Numbered from the stretch's first letter, positions 12,716 to 24,945 are shown. The stretch: DNA of 64,000 bases from Imbricaverruca yamaguchii (GCA_034440575.1 JAOTOL010001137.1:144001-208000), one strand, 5' to 3'. Notes: generated by a model not told the origin, from the letters alone. Program-made: numbers and translations.

Positions 12716-13478
12716 CTGTCGCGGCGCCCGGTGGCACGGTCTGCCGCTCCGCCGCCGTCCCGAGAGGACCGACGAGCCGCCATCTTGTGCCGCGACGGCC
12801 GCTCACCGGCACTCGACGAGTCGCTCGAACTGGAGGACTGACTGCGCCTTCGACGGGACTTGGCCGCCTCTGGAGATGGACTGCGAGAACTGTCACTGGA
12901 ACTGCTACTGTGTCGCCGACGCTTCTTCGCCTTGTGGTGTGTAGTCTTCTTCTTCTTCTTCTTGGACTTCTCGGTATGTTTCTTTTTCTTCTTCTTCTTC
13001 TTCTTGGGTTTGTGATCGTCGTCAGTATCACTTGAACTTGCAGCGTTTTGGAGTAGTAAAGCCATTTTTGCAAACAGCTTTTTGTCAAGTTCCGTCTCTT
13101 TGTCTTCTTTGGGCTTCTTTTTTCTCTTTTCTGCTTCAGCTTCTACTCTCTGAAGCTTCTCGAGCTGCTTCCTCTTCAAAGGATTCTCCATAAGCTCCTG
13201 CATAGTTCTATCTTCCTGCTTCCGGATTTGAAACAGCGGATCCTCCTGCACTTTCCTGGCCAAATCTACCTGCATGTGACCAATATCCCTCCTGGCAACA
13301 GACCCGGGCAGGATTTCATGTTCGACTTTGTACACGGGACCACCGGCTTTCTCCTCAGCATCGAGCTTTTCAAAATTAGCATCGATCTTCTTACCGAGTA
13401 AATACTCCTCTCTGTTCAGAGTCGACTTGTTGCCATCATACATCCAGTTCAACTTGTCAGTCATCGTACAATATCTGT
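12716..13478 (-). CDS. CWC25: CWC25, large central exon (Lys/Ser-rich)
   Basis: This exon encodes 253 whole codons. It opens with DKLNWMYDGNKSTLNREEYL then LGKKID, closely matching human CWC25 EEKLDWMYQG and NRDEYLLGRPID. Next come LPGSVA, then a DPLFQIRKQE block equivalent to DPLFIIRKKE, and NPLKRKQLEKL equivalent to NPVKMKKIKELL. The second half is lysine-rich then Ser/Arg-rich (RRRRHSSSSSDSSRSPSPE). Acceptor TGTACCAG precedes AC-AGA; donor AG-GTCAGT. The exon starts with two bases, so an upstream exon ending in one base must supply the N-terminal 60-70 residues with the conserved basic coiled start of the family. I did not find that exon between 13.5 and 24 kb. Confidence 0.92.
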
Positions 13479-15125
13479 CTGGTACACTTTGTGAGGAAGG
13501 CAAAGTTTGGCCTTGAAGAAATCTGCCGAATCTGTGAAAGGATGTCACATAAAATATGCATTGTAAGATGGGCAATTCATCATAATTTTCAACAATGACA
13601 TGAAACAAAATAGCATTTTCGCTTGGATGTCAAACAGCAAAAAAAAGGAACAAAACTTTGAGCATGGCAAAATGAACGTGAAACACAGAACATTACTTTC
13701 AGTATGGCAAAAACAATGCCTGAATAATTACAGATTATGCCAAAGCAAAAACATGAACAGTAGGAAGTTGAAAACAACACAGTGTTGTGGAGAATATGTG
13801 ACAATAAAGGGAAAAATAACAATATTTTCTGGTGCTAGGTCCCCTCATAATAACAAGCCTAGCAACTGTGTCAGAATAGTTTATTTCCAGTTTCTTGTTG
13901 TGGTTACTTACTAAGGCTAATATGTCCAAGCTGAAACAGTCACAACTCTTACAGGGTTGGATTCCACTCCCACTGATGTATTTAAACCTAACGCACTGAT
14001 TTTATCCCAGAAAATCCAATTTGGCTCTTTTAGTTATCATAATTTGGGGGAGCATCGACTGCATAGGTCATGTAGTGCCTATAACATCATTTAAATGGAA
14101 GAGCAAGTGAACATTGGCTCAGACAATGAGTTTACAACTGCATATGTTGATTGTTTTCCATGATGAAATGACTTGTGGCCACTTTGCCATCACTACATAT
14201 GCATCTGCAGTTGGTGGAGAGTGTACATCACACAAATATTCATTTCCGTGAGGAATCGAAACAGCTGTCCTGAAATGCCTATATGTAGTATGAAAGGCTG
14301 GATTTTGTATGCATAACTGAGGCATGGGTTAATGAAAGTATTTTTTTAAATAGATGACGAAGGAATTTGAATTGATGGGCTACAGCATGCATGTACATCA
14401 AAGGAAGCCAATGACGTGGGGCAGGATACTGGTATATGTCAGCCAAGTTATGGAAGGATATGCCATAGAGGATGGTTAGTTAGTTATTTTGGCTTTAGGG
14501 TGCATCAACCAGTGTTGATCATTTGTGCCCACCATAGAGGATGGTGTTTGTAATGAAGAAGTAGATATGGTTAGATACTATCCTGAGGAAATGAACAATG
14601 CTGAGGATTGGGTCAGTCATCAGAACAAAAGCACAAACATGTTCATGCAGGAAAAGACAAGCAGGGGAGCATATGGTAGGACTCTAGTACAGTGGTGGAA
14701 TTATGACCATTTTAAACTTTGGCCACCCAAAGAATTATACCCTCCAAAAATATTCACTCCTTACATTGTGAGAGGTCATGAAGAGCCTTCCTTACCAGAA
14801 ATCTCAACTAGCTGTCAATCCAATAGTATTATTGCATTGTGATGAAGCAGAGGGAGAAGCATAGCCCTTATAGCAGCATGATCCAAGGGCCTACAACACA
14901 TGGTAGCCTATTGCTGGTCCACTTCTAGTTCTGGTGCTCTTCACTTTGTCCAGCCATATTGTGTCCTTGTCACTGCAACTTAGCAACATCACTGAGGATA
15001 ATGCATATTTGCTATTTCAGATGGTCATAAGAGCTGCAGTGTGAGGATACAGGAGTGAAAAAACAGATACAAGCAAGACTGGAAGAGTGCCAGCTGCAGG
15101 CATGCACAACAAATGGCAACTGACG

Positions 15126-15292
15126 CTGGTGTTGTTGTTATTGGTTTTATGACACATTGACTGCTGAGTCATGTAGTCATCAATCTCTCACTCTGATTGG
15201 TCACTGGTGAAGAGTAATGGCAGGTGAGACTTAAATCAGCAATCTTTCAATTGTGAGATGGGCAATGTACCCCTAGACTACTCATCCCTGGC
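15126..15292 (-). mobile_element. tRNA-derived SINE, family A (CpG-decayed copy)
   Basis: Aligns end to end by eye with 10811-10972. Nearly every CG of that copy is TG, CA or otherwise lost here; for example GGTCGCCGGCGAAGAG reads GGTCACTGGTGAAGAG. The B box has decayed, so it is unlikely to be transcribed by pol III. Confidence 0.85.
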
Positions 15293-16879
15293 AACTGATG
15301 CTGAAACCTGGACCACTCTGCAGTCTGCATACAACACTAATGCCAATGTATATGCTCCATGTAATGATGCAGGTGGTGTGCAAGTGTCTGGTACAGGTGA
15401 ATTAATAGAGCCATGCCTTCTTGGGTACATTATCCATGTGTGAAAAAAAAGGTTGGACCAGTAGTGCTTAGAAGAGCACTACTGCAAGGCTAAAGGCAGA
15501 ACTAGAAAACCAGAGTAGTGATCAAGTACATAAAGTGTGAAGGCTTCATAAGGGGCAGAAGAGCCCATCTGGGCTATGCCCATCAAAACAAGATACCAGA
15601 AAAGTAAATGCTTACACCCTGATCAATCTATTTTCTCAAGTTCCAAGGGAACTATATGTCCCAGTCTAACTAGCACCATTCACCTGACATTGTACAACAC
15701 ACTCTCCAGCAATTCCACTCTTCCAAACATGCCCCATTGTGCTACTATAACCAATCTCAACAGTATCACATCGAAAAGGAAGGTGCTGAATACACTGTTA
15801 GGTACACCCAAAATAGTATCAATGTCTTTCTACCTTACCCATCCAGCCTTATTCAACTGATATCATGTAACAAATATGACCATAGTGCACTACCAATAAT
15901 TTTCAGACTTCATCTGTGCTTGTCTAAAGGGGTCCCTACAGTGCATACCCACTCAGCATAGATATCCCATCCATGTTAGAACTCAAAAACAAGACTGCAA
16001 CCTGAAATAGTTGTCCACCTCATTTTAAATATATTTAATGAGGGACTCCCCACAACACCAGCAGGCATACTATTCCACTGATCAACAAACATTCATTTTA
16101 TTATTTAATAGTCTAAATAGAAGGATTATTCAGATTGACTTGACCCAACCCTCTAATAATTGCACCCACACTTCAATTACATCACCCCTTATTCTCCTAT
16201 AGCTGAGTGAGTATGTACTTAGCTCCATAAGCCCTTCCCCATATTAGAAGTTACTTAGTCCACTGATGAATCCTGGGGCTTTGCACTGCACACTTTCTAG
16301 CATATTCTAACACCCTTTCTAGCATAGCATAGCATCTTTTTCTAAGTAGGGGCTCCATGCCTACACAGAATATTATAAGTGGGGTTCCAACTTGGGACCC
16401 CACTTGCTATACTTTGGAGTCCCATGTTGGGACTCCCAAGTACAGCATTTTCATCACTTCCTTGCTCTTATACCCCATACTCTTAGTAATGATTCCCAGC
16501 ATTCTGATTGCCCTGTTTCTAGCTGAGACACATTGTTTTTCTGCTTTACATTGGTTACAACTCTATGCTTCTGACTAGTTTGAATAAATGTAGGCAATAT
16601 TCAGAGCATTTCTTAGCTCAATTACATCTTTACACAACACAGACATATGGGCATACATTTCAATGAATGCACAAGGAACTTGCATTTTCTTCCCTTGGAA
16701 GGCATAGGTAGGTAGGGGAAGAAGGGGATATCTGAACATGTTCCATTTCCTGAACACATCTTTTGACATCTCCCATGTCATTAAATGTGTAAATAACAAA
16801 AAAGATTGTGGTATTCATAAATTATAGACATTTATCTACTAAAATATGAAGGTCAAGGTCTGATCACAGTTCTACTGAT

Positions 16880-17640
16880 TCTTTGTAAGACATAAAGACA
16901 TAAAAGACTAGTGCAACTATGAGCCACAAGGGCCCTTCTTGGTTGCACTCTGTACACTGAACCAGTTGCCCACATAATCTGTCAATCAGCCCTCCCTGTA
17001 ATACTGAAAAGCAAGCCCTCTATTCTTATAAGGGTTGTCTATGCTGTTTTTAAAGATGTTCAATGTGCTGCTACTGACAATGTTTTCTGGCAGCTGGTTC
17101 CAGTGTTCTACTACCCTGTTGGTGAAGAAAGTTTGCCTTAACCTTGTTCTGCTGTGGTTAACTTTAATTTTGAATTTATGCCCTCTAATTGCATCATTTC
17201 TGTTCAATTCAAACATTTCCCCAAGGTATCCCCTCTCCAGACCATGGACAAATTTAAAGACCTCAATGAGATCTCCTCTCAGCCTTCTATATCTAAGTGA
17301 AAACATATTCAATTTCTTCAATCTTTCCTCATATGCCAGGTTGCTTATGCCATTGACCATTTTTGTAGCCCTCTTTTGTACTCTCTCTAAAAGCCAACAA
17401 TCTTTTTCATAGCTAGGAGACCAAGCTTGGATGCAGTATTCCAAATGTGGCCTGACATATGCACAGTAAAGCTTCCTGATCACTTCCTCACTTCTGTATG
17501 ATACATTCCTATTTATTGCCCTGAGCATCCTCAGTGCCTTCTTCCTGGCTTCCTTTGTCTGTTCTGATGCCCCCAGTTTTGTGTTTAGAATAACACCTAA
17601 ATCCTTCTCCTGTTGTGTACTCAGTTAGGGAAGTACACTG
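16880..17640 (-). mobile_element. LINE 3' fragment, copy 1 (RT C-terminal region)
   Basis: The minus strand is open over 16986-17528. It encodes the segment downstream of the RT palm typical of CR1/L2/Jockey-group LINEs: KLYCAYVRPHLEYCIQAWSP, then LLERVQKRATKMV, then VVEHWNQLPENIV. The element ends in a (TTTATGTC)n tail (seen as GACATAAAGACATAAA at about 16888). It is 5'-truncated, as usual for LINEs. A sister copy lies on the plus strand at about 59940-60690. Confidence 0.88.
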
Positions 17641-17940
17641 GTGCCATGCTTAGGTTTCCAATAGCATTGGGCTTAAGAAAACCAAAAGGAAGTGACTCTT
17701 GATATTTTTGGCAATTGAAGTTTCTCTTTGCAGGTTGTTGGATGATCTTCATTGAAAGGAACTGTTTGAATATGGATAGCTTCTTGATTTTTGTGTTCAG
17801 TAAAGACAGCACAATTACTGTTTCGACCATACAGAAGCACCAATAGGGATATTTGTTGCATATCTTAGGTGTTCAGACCACCCACCCCCCACTTTCCCTG
17901 CCTACCCCTGCAGAAAGTAAGATTACCCTAGGTGCCTAGG

Positions 17941-19263
17941 TAGGACTTATTTCAGGGTACTCGCCATGTCACTTGCAGTCGTAAATATCTACCATGCATT
18001 TAGTGCCAGGAAACAAAACAAAAATGTCCGATGGAGAATGAAAAGTCAAAACACAAAGAATAAAAAGATGAAGGAATATTCCAAGTATATAAATGTCTTA
18101 TATCAATTATCCGATCACTCACCTACACCTACAACAACACACTCCACGTACGCAATGCCCTTTACGTAGACGTACGGACGTAAGTTTGCTGACTTTCAAG
18201 GCAGCATCTTACGTTCCTTCCCCCTTCTTTGCCGGGTGGGTCTATTCTGTTGCCCAGGGCTGTTGCCGTGACCATGTTCAGAAACCACCGAACCAAATTC
18301 CATGAATTCTTCACCAATCGATTCAGTTTGATCGATTTACTTGGGACTTTTGAATATGTGGACTCTTGCCATTACGCAAAACAATAAAATTACCCCTCAA
18401 ACTTGAAGCGACCATTTTGAAATCATTTTGAAAGCGCTGCCGTGCCCATGCTCATAAACCGCTCCACCGAATTCAACGAAACCTTCACCAATCGATGCAG
18501 CATAGTCGATTTACTTGGGACTTTACAATATGATGACCTTAACCTTGACCTAAGGTCGCTTTGAAGGCAGCGGCTAGCTCCAGGATGTGGTGACGACATG
18601 GTGGAGCAGTGGCCGGCCGAACGTTTGATCCAGCAAAATGCAACACCCGGACTGGACTCCAGTGTTCGACACCGTCATGTTAAAGGAGAGCGCAGCAACC
18701 CGCTTCTCCAGCCACACTCCACGAGTACCTCTGCCGCCTTGTTCGCCATGGCCTCGCCGGTGCCAGTGAGGAGGGCGGACACTACCAGTAGCTTGTCATG
18801 CGAGAGCCACGTACTTGAAACGACTAGTGCGAGGCGGTGGACTCATCCCGGCTCAACGTCGATATTCGGCATGTGCTTGTCGTTCCAGTGCAAAACAAGA
18901 ACTGCGTGGGCGGTTTCCACTTTTTCTGACGAACTCAGTCATATAATTACCTTCCACGTCGTATACGTATCCTAACTCTAATTTCCCTATAAAAGAAGCA
19001 CTCATTACGACTCTTATTCAGCATAGACCTAATTCGTAATGGATGGATAGCATATTTGTAATCTTCAAGCATATTCCTTATCTTGAGGAGTCGTTTGGCA
19101 GGCGAAGATGTGCCAAAGTACTCAGCCGTTGCGGAGACGAGCCGATGATCCTCGACCTACTCCGATGATGATGATGTAGAAGAGGCACTCAGTTGAACAA
19201 CGCCTACGCTTTCCGCCGCCTTTCCTTCTCCACCTGCCCTTCCGCCTTCTCTTGTTCGGCTGG
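17941..19263. other. No gene recognised; local duplication
   Basis: CpG content returns to normal. Two related segments of about 95 bases (18262-18358 and 18438-18534) share CACCAATCGAT and CGATTTACTTGGGACTTT. I recognise nothing else. Confidence 0.5.
18262..18534. repeat. Diverged direct duplication, about 95 bp
   Basis: Two copies separated by about 80 bases; both contain TTCACCAATCGAT and CGATTTACTTGGGACTTT. Confidence 0.75.
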
Positions 19264-19497
19264 CTATATCGTCCATTTTGACTTTTCCGCCAGGTCCTCG
19301 TCAACCTTGCCCATCACCGTCGATTGCTCTCCCCGTTGCTCAATGAGGAACACACGGCCCTCCTCAATCGTGATCATCTTCCACACATCGCGACGGGAGA
19401 TGTCGAATAGCATCGGCAGCTCTTCCTTCAGCAGGACGGTGGACAAAATATTCCCATCCGACTTGAGCTGCTCGGACCTCATGATATGGGGTATGTA
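19264..19497 (-). CDS. Orphan exon, unknown protein
   Basis: An open segment of 77 codons follows a strong acceptor (TATTTTTCAG). It reads YIPHIMRSEQLKSDGNIL, then KEELPMLFDISRRDVWKM, then IEEGRVFLIEQRGEQ, and reaches TAG in frame. A donor-like AAG-GTTGAC occurs before the stop, so the exon may end nearer 19300. Amino-acid make-up and codon use look genuinely coding, but I do not recognise the family. It could be an exon of a small gene between CWC25 and Nmdar2. A possible first exon is the short minus-strand ATG frame at 19902-20045 (starts MAAVVDEWSTPTWRP, with a GTGAGG donor-like site). Confidence 0.4.
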   Translation of the reverse strand, partial: YIPHIMRSEQLKSDGNILSTVLLKEELPMLFDISRRDVWKMITIEEGRVFLIEQRGEQSTVMGKVDEDLAEKSKWTI

Positions 19498-22049
19498 CTG
19501 AAAAATAGTGTACAATTATTTTAAAAAGGTATGTAGCCTAACCTAGCCTAGCCTTCTGAACTTGAATGGCCAAAAACCTGTCTATGTCGCATCGCTTAAA
19601 ACGCACTGATATTGAGTTGCCTAAAACCTACGGATGTTGGATTACCTAAATACGATATTAAAATGTTGCTTCCAAAACAAATGGTAGATTAAGACGTCAG
19701 ACTTCCACAGCCGCCGGAACCGGAACGGAACCGGAGCCACACTCCTTTTCGACCAACTTGCAGACAGCGGGTCAGGCGTGCACGGCCCAGTTCGCGGACC
19801 GACGACAGGTCAATCACATAGTGGCCAGATCAGGTCGCGAGCGGTGCCGCTACTGTATCCGTCCCCGTGGGCTCCTGCGTCATCATTTGCGCGAGGGTAT
19901 CTCAGCTGAGGCCGCCGTCAGTAGCAGCCTCACCCGCTGGCGTGTGTTTCGTTGCCGTCCCGGTGCAGTACATCGGATCGGGTTCAAGCCGTGCCGCGAC
20001 GGGTCGCCACGTGGGCGTCGACCACTCGTCCACAACGGCTGCCATGGCGAGTGATGAGTGAACGCGGGCGAAGCTACAGGTGGAGGACTCTATATTCTGT
20101 GCTCGTGTTGATATTATTTCGTCAAACAAGGCGCCCTCGCTGGCCCGGCGTGAGCTGACGGGAATTTTTTTTAACCACGCAAGAAGGACGTTATATCTGT
20201 AGTCGGGTCGAAGGTAGCCGTTTTCTGCACAATTTCCCAAGTTGTGACTTGTATCCTCAACGCGAAGATCAAGAGGAGATGGTGGAAAATTGGCTACACA
20301 CCACCACGATTAAAAATAGCGCTGCATCGCCACAACTCGCTCGGCGCGGGGTTCAACAGCGGAGTAGACCACCACCAGACTGACCTCTTCTAGTGGTAGA
20401 CTGATCTCTCCGAGTGGTCACCTGGCCTCGGGGCACCTAGTGCATGTGGCATGATTCCATACCCGTGTGATCGGCGATAGGTTATTAGCTAGATGTATCT
20501 GGGCAGACTGCGGTTAAACTCCGACGTATACGCTCCTACCTCCAGCACTCAATAACAAATGACAGATGGCTAGGATCCATACGCACTGAGAAGAACCATA
20601 GCGAAACATTAAAAACGCATATCTACTGCTGTTTTAACACAAACCACGGATGAACATAAAACGTCTCGATTTTGGCGACCAAAAAGTGTTAAGTAACCTG
20701 GTAGGTTACCCACTAACCTAAGGTATGCAGATAGGGTATCCATCGCGAGGTCCCGTAACGTACAATAAAACACTCATTTCAGTTACGCACCAGCCAAGGG
20801 GAAGGGGACAGGAAGAACGCCCTACATTGAAAACTAGGATTAATTCTTAACCTATAATATGCCCCCCCCCCACTGATCTCTTCTTAAATAGGCCCTTGGA
20901 AAGAGTAATGTTGAATGTAGTTTTCTGAACTTCAAGGTTTCAGCTGCGTCAACCAGCTTTTCCTTGAACCAGCTGATTGTTTCCTCGAAACAATCAGCTC
21001 ATTCCCATTGAATATTCACGGGTAATGTAGAGTTGCAATTTTCTGGCAAAAACATGTCATAGCGAGCAGATGATCACGACATACACGTCATTTATTGTGC
21101 CTTTCAGCATGTGCAACTCAACAGCCTAGATACAGAGAGCACTAAGTCTCCAGCAAGCAACACGCTGAACTACAATGAAGCCAAGGACGTGCCAACGGCG
21201 ACACTCACCACATTGCTGACTACTCGAGCGAACTCCACCACTCCAGCACTCTCGACTACTCGGGCGGCACTCCACCGCCCCACAAGTATTGATGTCTATC
21301 TACATACCCCACACACCTAGCGAGGAAGCAGCGTGCCCACCTGTGTACAGTCAACGCGCCACCCGTCTATACAGTCAACGCGCCACCCGTCTACACAGGT
21401 CAACGCGCCACCCGTCTACACAGTCAACGCGCCCTTGAACGAGCACCGCAGACGCAATGAGCTGACCGGCTTGGGCGACACAGTTGTGGTTCGGTATCCT
21501 GGAATTAATCTTTCATAGGGTGAAGCGCAGCAGGCAAAGACGTAAGAGCCCTCGGTGACTTTTTGGCATCATGAAATGTCAAAATGATGGAAAACGATAA
21601 TATCGACAGATGGATACCACACCTGCAAGTATGATTGCCATGGCATCCATACCAGGAATCGAGAATGCTGAAGAAGTAACAGTTATGTGATTTGCATCTC
21701 GTGAAGGTTTAGGGAATATAATGAAATATAAAGAATATGCAAGTTAAAATCAATCAGACGGTTAGCACAAGTTCTTGGCAGGTATTTTCCACGTGCATTT
21801 AGGGATTCCAGGTCCTTGCCGTGGCCAGATGCGCGGTCCACTACTCTACAACCCCACGGACGCCGCACGTAATAATCACAGCGGCGCATGCGCAAAATAG
21901 AGCTGATCGCAATGGAGCACACGGAACAACGCAGCGTAATATGACTGTGTATCACACTGATGGACGGGGCACGAGCTTCGCCGCAGTCGCCACCGTTACG
22001 AACAGCGCCATGGAACGACGGCCGGTTGGTCAACGCCAATCATTAGACT
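19498..22049. other. No confident gene
   Basis: GC-rich patch at about 19700-20150 open on both strands; the minus-strand ATG at 20045 is only a candidate first exon. A 24-bp repeat lies at about 21343-21430. The rest shows nothing I can support. Confidence 0.4.
21343..21430. repeat. Short tandem repeat, about 24 bp
   Basis: Four to five copies of CAGTCAACGCGCCACCCGTC with small length changes. Confidence 0.85.
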
Positions 22050-22795
22050 GACCCACACGTGGTGGCCGGCTGTACTGGTCTGACCCGGGGAGGTCACCGT
22101 CAGCTGACCCACACGTGGTGGCCGGGTGTACTGGTCTGACCCGGGGAGGTCACTGTCAGCTGACCCACACGTGGTGGCCGGGTGTACTGATCTGACCCGG
22201 GGGAGGTCACCTGTCAGCTGACCACACGTGGTGGCCGGGTGTACTGGTCTGACCCGGGGAGGTCACTGTCAGCTGACCCACACGTGGTGGCCGGGTGTAC
22301 TGATCTGACCCGGGGAGGTCACTGTCAGCTGACCCACACGTGGTGGCCGGGACTGGTCTGACCCGGGGAGGTCATCAGGCTGACCCACACGTGGTGGCCG
22401 GGTGTACTGGTCTGACCCGGGAAGGTCACTGTCAGCTGACCCACACGTGGTGGCCGGGTGTACTGGTCTGACCCGGGAAGGTCACCGTCGGCTGACCTAC
22501 ACGTGGTGGCCGGGTGTACTGGTCTGACCCGGGGAGGTCACTGTCAGCTGACCCACACGTGATGGCCGGGTGTACTGGTCTGACCCGGGGAGGTCATGAC
22601 CTAGTGCACTTGTCTGACCCGGGGAGGTGTCAGCTGCCCACACGTTGGGGGTGTATTTGTTTGACCGGGGGGTCACGTCGGCTGACCCACACGTGGTGGC
22701 CGGGTGTACTGGTCTGACCCGGGGAGGTCACTGTCAGCTGACCCACACGTGGTGGCCGGGTGCACTTGTCTGACCCGGGGAGGTCACCGTCGGAG
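22050..22795. repeat. 57-bp minisatellite with a CACGTG in each unit
   Basis: About 13 units of roughly 57 bases; the core reads CTGACCCACACGTGGTGGCC followed by GGTGTACTGGTCTGACCCGG and GGAGGTCACTGTCAG. Most units retain the palindrome CACGTG. One stretch near 22600-22680 is degraded. It lies beyond the proposed 3' end of Nmdar2. Confidence 0.92.
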
Positions 22796-23044
22796 ATAAC
22801 GTCCGACCCCGCCTGCTTGTCGCCAATACGCATTTGATTACCAAACCCTAACCCCCCCCCCTCGGCTGCAGTGATGTTGGTCCGGACCCACGTCAACCGT
22901 GATAGGTCGCTCAGGACAGCCGAGCGACGCCCTCGAAACGCGACTCCACATCGATGACGTCAGAGCCCGCCCACGACGCAGCCCACTCTACGTGGCTGCC
23001 AGAGCTCTGGTAACCACTCGCCCCTTTGCAGAGGGGCGGCAGCC

Positions 23045-23415
23045 AAGCCGGTGCCAGTTGGCACACCGACCGCGATACGCTGGATCCATTTGGCACACTG
23101 ACCGCGATACGCTGGATCCATTTGGCACACCGACCGCGATACGCTGGATCCATTTGGCACACCGACCGCGATACGCTGGATCCATTTGGCACACCGACCG
23201 CGATACGCTGGATCCATTTGGCACACCGACCGCGGTACGTCGGTACCAGTTGGCACACCGACCGCGGTACGCTGGATCCATTTGGCACACCGACCGCGGT
23301 ACGTCGGTACCAGTTGGCACACCGACCGAGACACGCCGGTGCCACTTGGCACACCGACAGCCAAGCTGGTCCCAGTTGGCACACCGACAGCCAAGCTGGT
23401 CCCAGTTGGCACACT
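23045..23415. repeat. 33-bp minisatellite
   Basis: About eleven units, GGCACACCGACCGCGATACG plus CTGGATCCATTT, changing at the right end to a variant with CAAGCTGGTCCCAGT. It starts about 135 bases beyond the proposed Nmdar2 stop codon and could lie in its 3' untranslated region. Confidence 0.92.
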
Positions 23416-23550
23416 GACCGGAACGTCGCCAGTCACCGCTTCAATGAGCGATCCGTGCGGCAAGCTTCACCGGCACTTGCGCTCTTTCCGTCGGCCGGCT
23501 GTAAGACTCACCTACGGAGCGGCTGTGAGCAGCCCCGATTGAGTGGGGAG

Positions 23551-23620
23551 TTACTGAAGCTGCTCGACGTGGGGTGGAAGTGCATCTTCCTCACACCCGC
23601 GGAGCATGCCATTGCGGCTA
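23551..23620 (-). CDS. Nmdar2: Nmdar2, proposed last exon with stop
   Basis: After a good acceptor (TTGTTGTGTCTGCAG) the frame demanded by the preceding exon gives 22 residues beginning SRNGMLRGCEEDALPP and ending VEQLQ, then TAA. Preceding AG plus T makes a serine codon, so phase fits. No sequence similarity supports it, because NMDA receptor tails diverge fast. The other frame has a GTGAGT donor at about 23504, so an internal exon in a different phase is an alternative. Confidence 0.4.
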
Positions 23621-24819
23621 CTGCAGACACAACAAGTCGCACACATACATCTGCAGCTGTAGCGGATATGACGTCATACACGGTGATTGCCGCTGTCGGC
23701 TGTAAGCGATCGCCAGGCCTTCGAGGCTGGAGGAAAGTCAAGTTTCTTGATCAGATTTCCTCCAATTTTTCGTTAAAAACCCCAAAGACCCCGGATTAAA
23801 ACCACAATGTGTTGGCGTTAATGTGAAGCTTCCCCTGGTGCCTTGCTTCACGCCCCCCCCCCCAGATGGTGGCGCCTATCGTCGGTCGGCTAGGGAGTAG
23901 CTGATCTGTTGGACCAGGATAACTTGGCTGCTCCGTTCGTTGCCATCTTCCGACTTGGCAGAATCGCAGTTGTCCTCCGCTGGGTCGGCTAGTGGCGTTC
24001 ATATCCGGTACGAATGTGGACACGTATTGGATCGAATTTCAAAATGACAATCCGTGTTATGCTTCAGCGGCTACCGTTGTCTGTTTGGACAGATAGAGCG
24101 GCTACAGTAGTCTTCCATTCGGGTGGGTAGAACGGTTTCCGTTGTCCGTTTGGATAGATACAGCAGCTGTAGTCATCCTCTGCTGGGGTGGATGGAGCGG
24201 CTACAGTACGCAACTCACAGCACCGTCTCGAGTTCCGCTATCTCCACAGAAGCAGGCCTGGAACAAATCAGACGGGAACATTACTCAGCGCTCGCGGATC
24301 GATCCAACATGGGCGCGAACGTTCACAGCGCGTGGCCGCTATCGCTGGCTGCAGGACAGTGGCATGGCAACAAGTTTGCATAAAAGGACGTCAAAATGAA
24401 GAAGAAAATCACGAATTAAAGGGGGTTCCTCCAGCCCAAATCGCAGGTAGATCTCGCACCACTGCTGTGAGTCACAGAAACATCCAGTGCAGTAGATTGC
24501 TTTTCTCAATTGTTAGAGAAACAAGTAATCGGAATTTCTCGACCCTGGTTCTGAAGAGCGATAGAGCTGGAATTCCCTACAATCCGGAGAGATCTCCACC
24601 CCTGCTTATGTTATTTTAGACAGTTTTGCATATGGCTCACTTTGAACACGGATTGCAAAACGGATGGATATCTTCCTTCGGTACGGATACGGACATGGAT
24701 TGGTTTGGCTCGCACGGATGTGGTTTGGAGCGGACTTGAGACATTCAACTTGTGCTATGCTTCACCGTAGTTCACCACACTCCGACCGGCCACGGTTCAG
24801 AGCAGTGCACCAGGCTGAC

Positions 24820-24945
24820 CTCTGATGTTGTCTGGACCCCGGGCACCGCTGCGGGTTGAGCCGGATGAACTCGGCCGACTGCTGGGTGTACATGTGGTGG
24901 CGCACGGCGCTGGGCAGGCCGCGGTCAGGCCGGGTCACAAGAGGT
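24820..24945 (-). CDS. Nmdar2: Nmdar2, cytoplasmic tail exon
   Basis: Acceptor TGTTGCAG and donor AG-GTCAGC bound an open frame of 41 codons beginning PLVTRPDRGLPSAVRHHMYT and ending GSRQHQ. Entry and exit phases match the neighbouring tail exons. It would follow the conserved coiled segment in the intracellular C-terminus. Similarity to known tails is not clear by eye, so the call rests on splice signals, phase and coding-like composition. Confidence 0.6.

Larger units (their letters stand above)
13479..17940. other. CpG-depleted, AT-rich block
   Basis: No exon was recognised. CG dinucleotides are strikingly rare from about 13.6 to 17.9 kb compared with both flanks. Embedded TE copies show CG replaced by TG or CA. 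The block contains a decayed SINE (15126-15292) and a LINE 3' end (about 16880-17640). Upstream CWC25 coding sequence would be expected in or beyond this block. Confidence 0.7.

Noticed and set aside
22050..22795. CRISPR-like array
   Set aside because: Whole unit is repeated without unique spacers, in a eukaryotic locus.
22911..23463. Repeat protein (VPNGSSVSRSVCQ)
   Set aside because: 33-bp array is open in several frames on both strands, as expected when unit length is a multiple of three.
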